A stretch of 7,923 nt of DNA from JBEIVB01 sp040374085 (GTDB taxonomy: Bacteria; Bacteroidota; Bacteroidia; UBA4408): assembly GCA_040374085.1 (NCBI GenBank), contig JBEIVB010000100.1:1-7923 (forward strand), in the 5' to 3' direction. Both the position numbers and the translations under genes were made by a program. The notes under the pieces are model-generated. The model did no database searches. It was not told where the DNA came from and saw only the letters and a program-made list of their open reading frames with translations. Shown here one piece after another: positions 6,643 through 7,923 of the stretch. Positions within the stretch are counted from its first letter, which is position 1; each line of letters starts with the position of its first letter.

Positions 6643-7403
6643 TTTGAAAGGATATTCAGTGCCTTGTGGGCGGTAAAATCAATGCCTACCGGAACCACCG
6701 AAACATAGCCGTTGGCCAAAGCCCACTCGTCCGTGTCGGTTCCGGAATCGAGATTCCGAAAAACGCCGGTAAGCCAATAGTAAGGCTTTCCTGAAGGATC
6801 GTGACGTTCGTCAAACGTTTCTTCCCAGAGCGCGTGGGCTTGACGGCACACCTTCAATCCTTTTATCTCCTCCAACGGCCTCTTGGGAATGTTCACATTC
6901 AGACAAACCCCTTCAGGTAACCCATGCTCCAATACCGTTTCTACCATCTTGCGCACAAAGGGTTTGGCGGGCTCGAAAGATGCTTCCAAACGGTAATCGC
7001 ATAAGCTGAAGCCAATGCTGGGAACCCCCTCAATGCATCCCTCCACAGCTGCCGACATGGTGCCAGAGTAGATCACATTAATCGAAGAATTGGATCCATG
7101 GTTGATGCCGGAGATGCACAAATCGGGTTTGCGTGGAAGTAGGCGGCCAATGGCCAATTTCACACAGTCTACCGGAGTGCCAGAGCATGCATATTCGGTG
7201 ATGCCTTCTACATCGGATACGGGGTGAATTCTTAATGTTGAGTTTATCGTAATGGCATGTCCCATGCCGCTTTGAGGCTTATCGGGGGCCACCACCATCA
7301 AGTCGGCAAAGCCGCGAACGGTTTCAATGAGCGCACGGATGCCCGGTGCGGTAATCCCATCATCGTTGGTAACCAAAATAAGTGGGCGCTGCTTCTTTTC
7401 CAT
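6627..7403 (-). CDS. surE: 5'/3'-nucleotidase SurE
   Basis: SurE is a metal-dependent cytoplasmic phosphatase that removes phosphate from nucleoside monophosphates and is associated with stationary-phase survival. The 258 residues match the family length. The N-terminal motif LVTNDDGITAPGI holds the metal-binding D14 and D15. QSGMGHAIT holds S45, and SGINHGSN holds N101, so the four expected metal ligands are all present. SGTMSAAVEG (113-122) is also typical. The C-terminal half contains the dimer and tetramer arms usual in the family. The start is the ATG at 7401-7403, which gives a short family-like N-terminus (MEKKQRPLILVTNDDG). It is the first gene of a two-gene unit with the overlapping small membrane protein. 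I see no clear TAnnTTTG promoter directly upstream. Confidence 0.98.
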   Translation of the reverse strand: MEKKQRPLILVTNDDGITAPGIRALIETVRGFADLMVVAPDKPQSGMGHAITINSTLRIHPVSDVEGITEYACSGTPVDCVKLAIGRLLPRKPDLCISGINHGSNSSINVIYSGTMSAAVEGCIEGVPSIGFSLCDYRLEASFEPAKPFVRKMVETVLEHGLPEGVCLNVNIPKRPLEEIKGLKVCRQAHALWEETFDERHDPSGKPYYWLTGVFRNLDSGTDTDEWALANGYVSVVPVGIDFTAHKALNILSKWQIE

Positions 7404-7429
7404 GTGTGAATGTATGGCCCAAAGAAACG

Positions 7430-7455
7430 AAAAAGGCAGGGCCCAAGCATTGCCC
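7430..7455 (-). terminator. Weak hairpin with T-run between the broken gene and surE
   Basis: On the minus strand GGCA (plus 7451-7454) can pair with TGCC (plus 7435-7438), followed by a run of five T (plus 7430-7434). The stem is only 4-5 pairs with a 12-base loop, so this is a weak terminator candidate. If real, it would end transcription of the broken gene just upstream of surE. Confidence 0.25.
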
Positions 7456-7470
7456 GTTTCGGAGGTGAGA

Positions 7471-7906
7471 TTACTTTACCTCCATGCGCTGACACAGATC
7501 GCCGCGAGGACTCTTTTTCCCAGAAAATATTCTGTGCAAAATACCATCTTCAGGGTGAATGTAAATACCCGAAGCCTCAAGATCTTCGGGCAATTCAAAA
7601 ATGCGCTCCAACGAACGCACCTCAAACTCCACGTGCAAATCGGTTTGTTCTTTTTCTGAGCTTTTGCGCGAAGATGTTGTCTATACGTTCATTCGTTTCC
7701 CCACCTCCTTTACCTCAAACGCATCTTTGTTGAAACCAGAAGCAAGAAGTTCTACCCACTATGCATCCGGAATTTCCGTGGCATTCGCCCGCAAAAGGCC
7801 ATCTCCTTGGGAGAAGGTCACTCCGCTCACCACAACAGACGAACAGAAACCCAGGACGATGCTGCACAGTGCGGATGAGCGGGCGAGGTGAAATTTGTGT
7901 GCTCAT
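7471..7906 (-). pseudogene. Probable disrupted small secreted protein, two in-frame TAG stops
   Basis: One minus-strand frame reads from about 7902 to a TAA at 7471-7473 and is interrupted only by TAG at 7759-7761 and 7681-7683. Before the first TAG it encodes a basic start and a hydrophobic stretch (SALCSIVLGFCSSVVVSGVTFSQ) that looks like a Bacteroidota signal peptide, ending in the common FSQ. The middle piece reads WVELLASGFNKDAFEVKE, and the last, about 69 codons, includes EVRSLERIFELPEDLEASG and ends RGDLCQRMEVK. This composition is protein-like throughout. The frame has no start of its own: a TGA lies at 7903-7905. Dropping one A from the nearby ATGAGC (ATG at 7904-7906) would give MAHKFHLARSS, an ideal signal-peptide start. 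So I read it as a gene with one frameshift and two nonsense changes, although sequencing error or readthrough remain possible. I do not recognise the family. The rest of 7404-7923 shows no other convincing gene. Confidence 0.55.
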
Positions 7907-7923
7907 GGGCATTGTTTTTAGGT

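Noticed and set aside
7681..7761. Genome-wide recoding of TAG as an amino acid
   Set aside because: No other gene in the window contains an in-frame TAG, including the 877-residue alaS, so recoding would be an unlikely explanation for two in one short frame.
7601..7891. Plus-strand 96-residue open frame, rich in Ser, Thr and Arg
   Set aside because: The composition is typical of an antisense shadow, and the overlapping minus-strand frame is more protein-like with a signal peptide. I cannot fully exclude it.
7715..7912. Minus-strand 65-residue open frame starting MPMSTQIS
   Set aside because: It is Cys/Arg/Trp-rich, with no plausible fold or signal peptide; only its start codon is likely to be relevant, to the frameshifted gene.

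Overview
The window looks like chromosomal DNA from a member of the Bacteroidota, probably of the Flavobacteriales type. The reasons are the close fit of the alanyl-tRNA synthetase and SurE to that phylum, an M23 peptidase divergent from alaS (an arrangement I recall from this phylum), and the lack of clear Shine-Dalgarno sequences before most genes. All intact genes use the standard code and end in TAA, except the M23 gene, which ends in TGA. I see no mobile element, tRNA, rRNA or CRISPR array.

Layout: (1) 1-1284, plus strand: the 3' part of a gene whose start lies outside the window. It encodes about 300 residues of Ala/Glu/Lys-rich repeat, then a Pro/Thr linker and a compact C-terminal domain. 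(2) 1297-1330: a strong terminator shared with the convergent gene. (3) 1350-3983, minus strand: complete alaS with a GTG start. (4) 3984-4058: a short divergent promoter region containing an inverted repeat. (5) 4059-6337, plus strand: a two-gene unit of an M23 metallopeptidase and an APC-family amino acid permease, joined by a TGATG stop/start overlap. (6) 6340-7403, minus strand: surE, followed with a 16-base overlap by a small three-helix membrane protein. The permease and the small protein converge with only 2 bases between their stop codons. (7) 7404-7923: no intact gene is evident. A minus-strand reading (7471-7906) resembles a small secreted protein broken by two in-frame TAG codons and a probable one-base frameshift at its start; I call it a probable pseudogene.

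The genes are mostly housekeeping: tRNA charging, cell-wall turnover, amino acid transport and nucleotide dephosphorylation. The only clear functional link from layout is co-translation of the peptidase and the permease. I found no new multi-gene system. The points most worth a second look are the repeat protein, which contains exact copies of the self-assembling EAK16-II peptide, and the amber-interrupted secreted reading upstream of surE.
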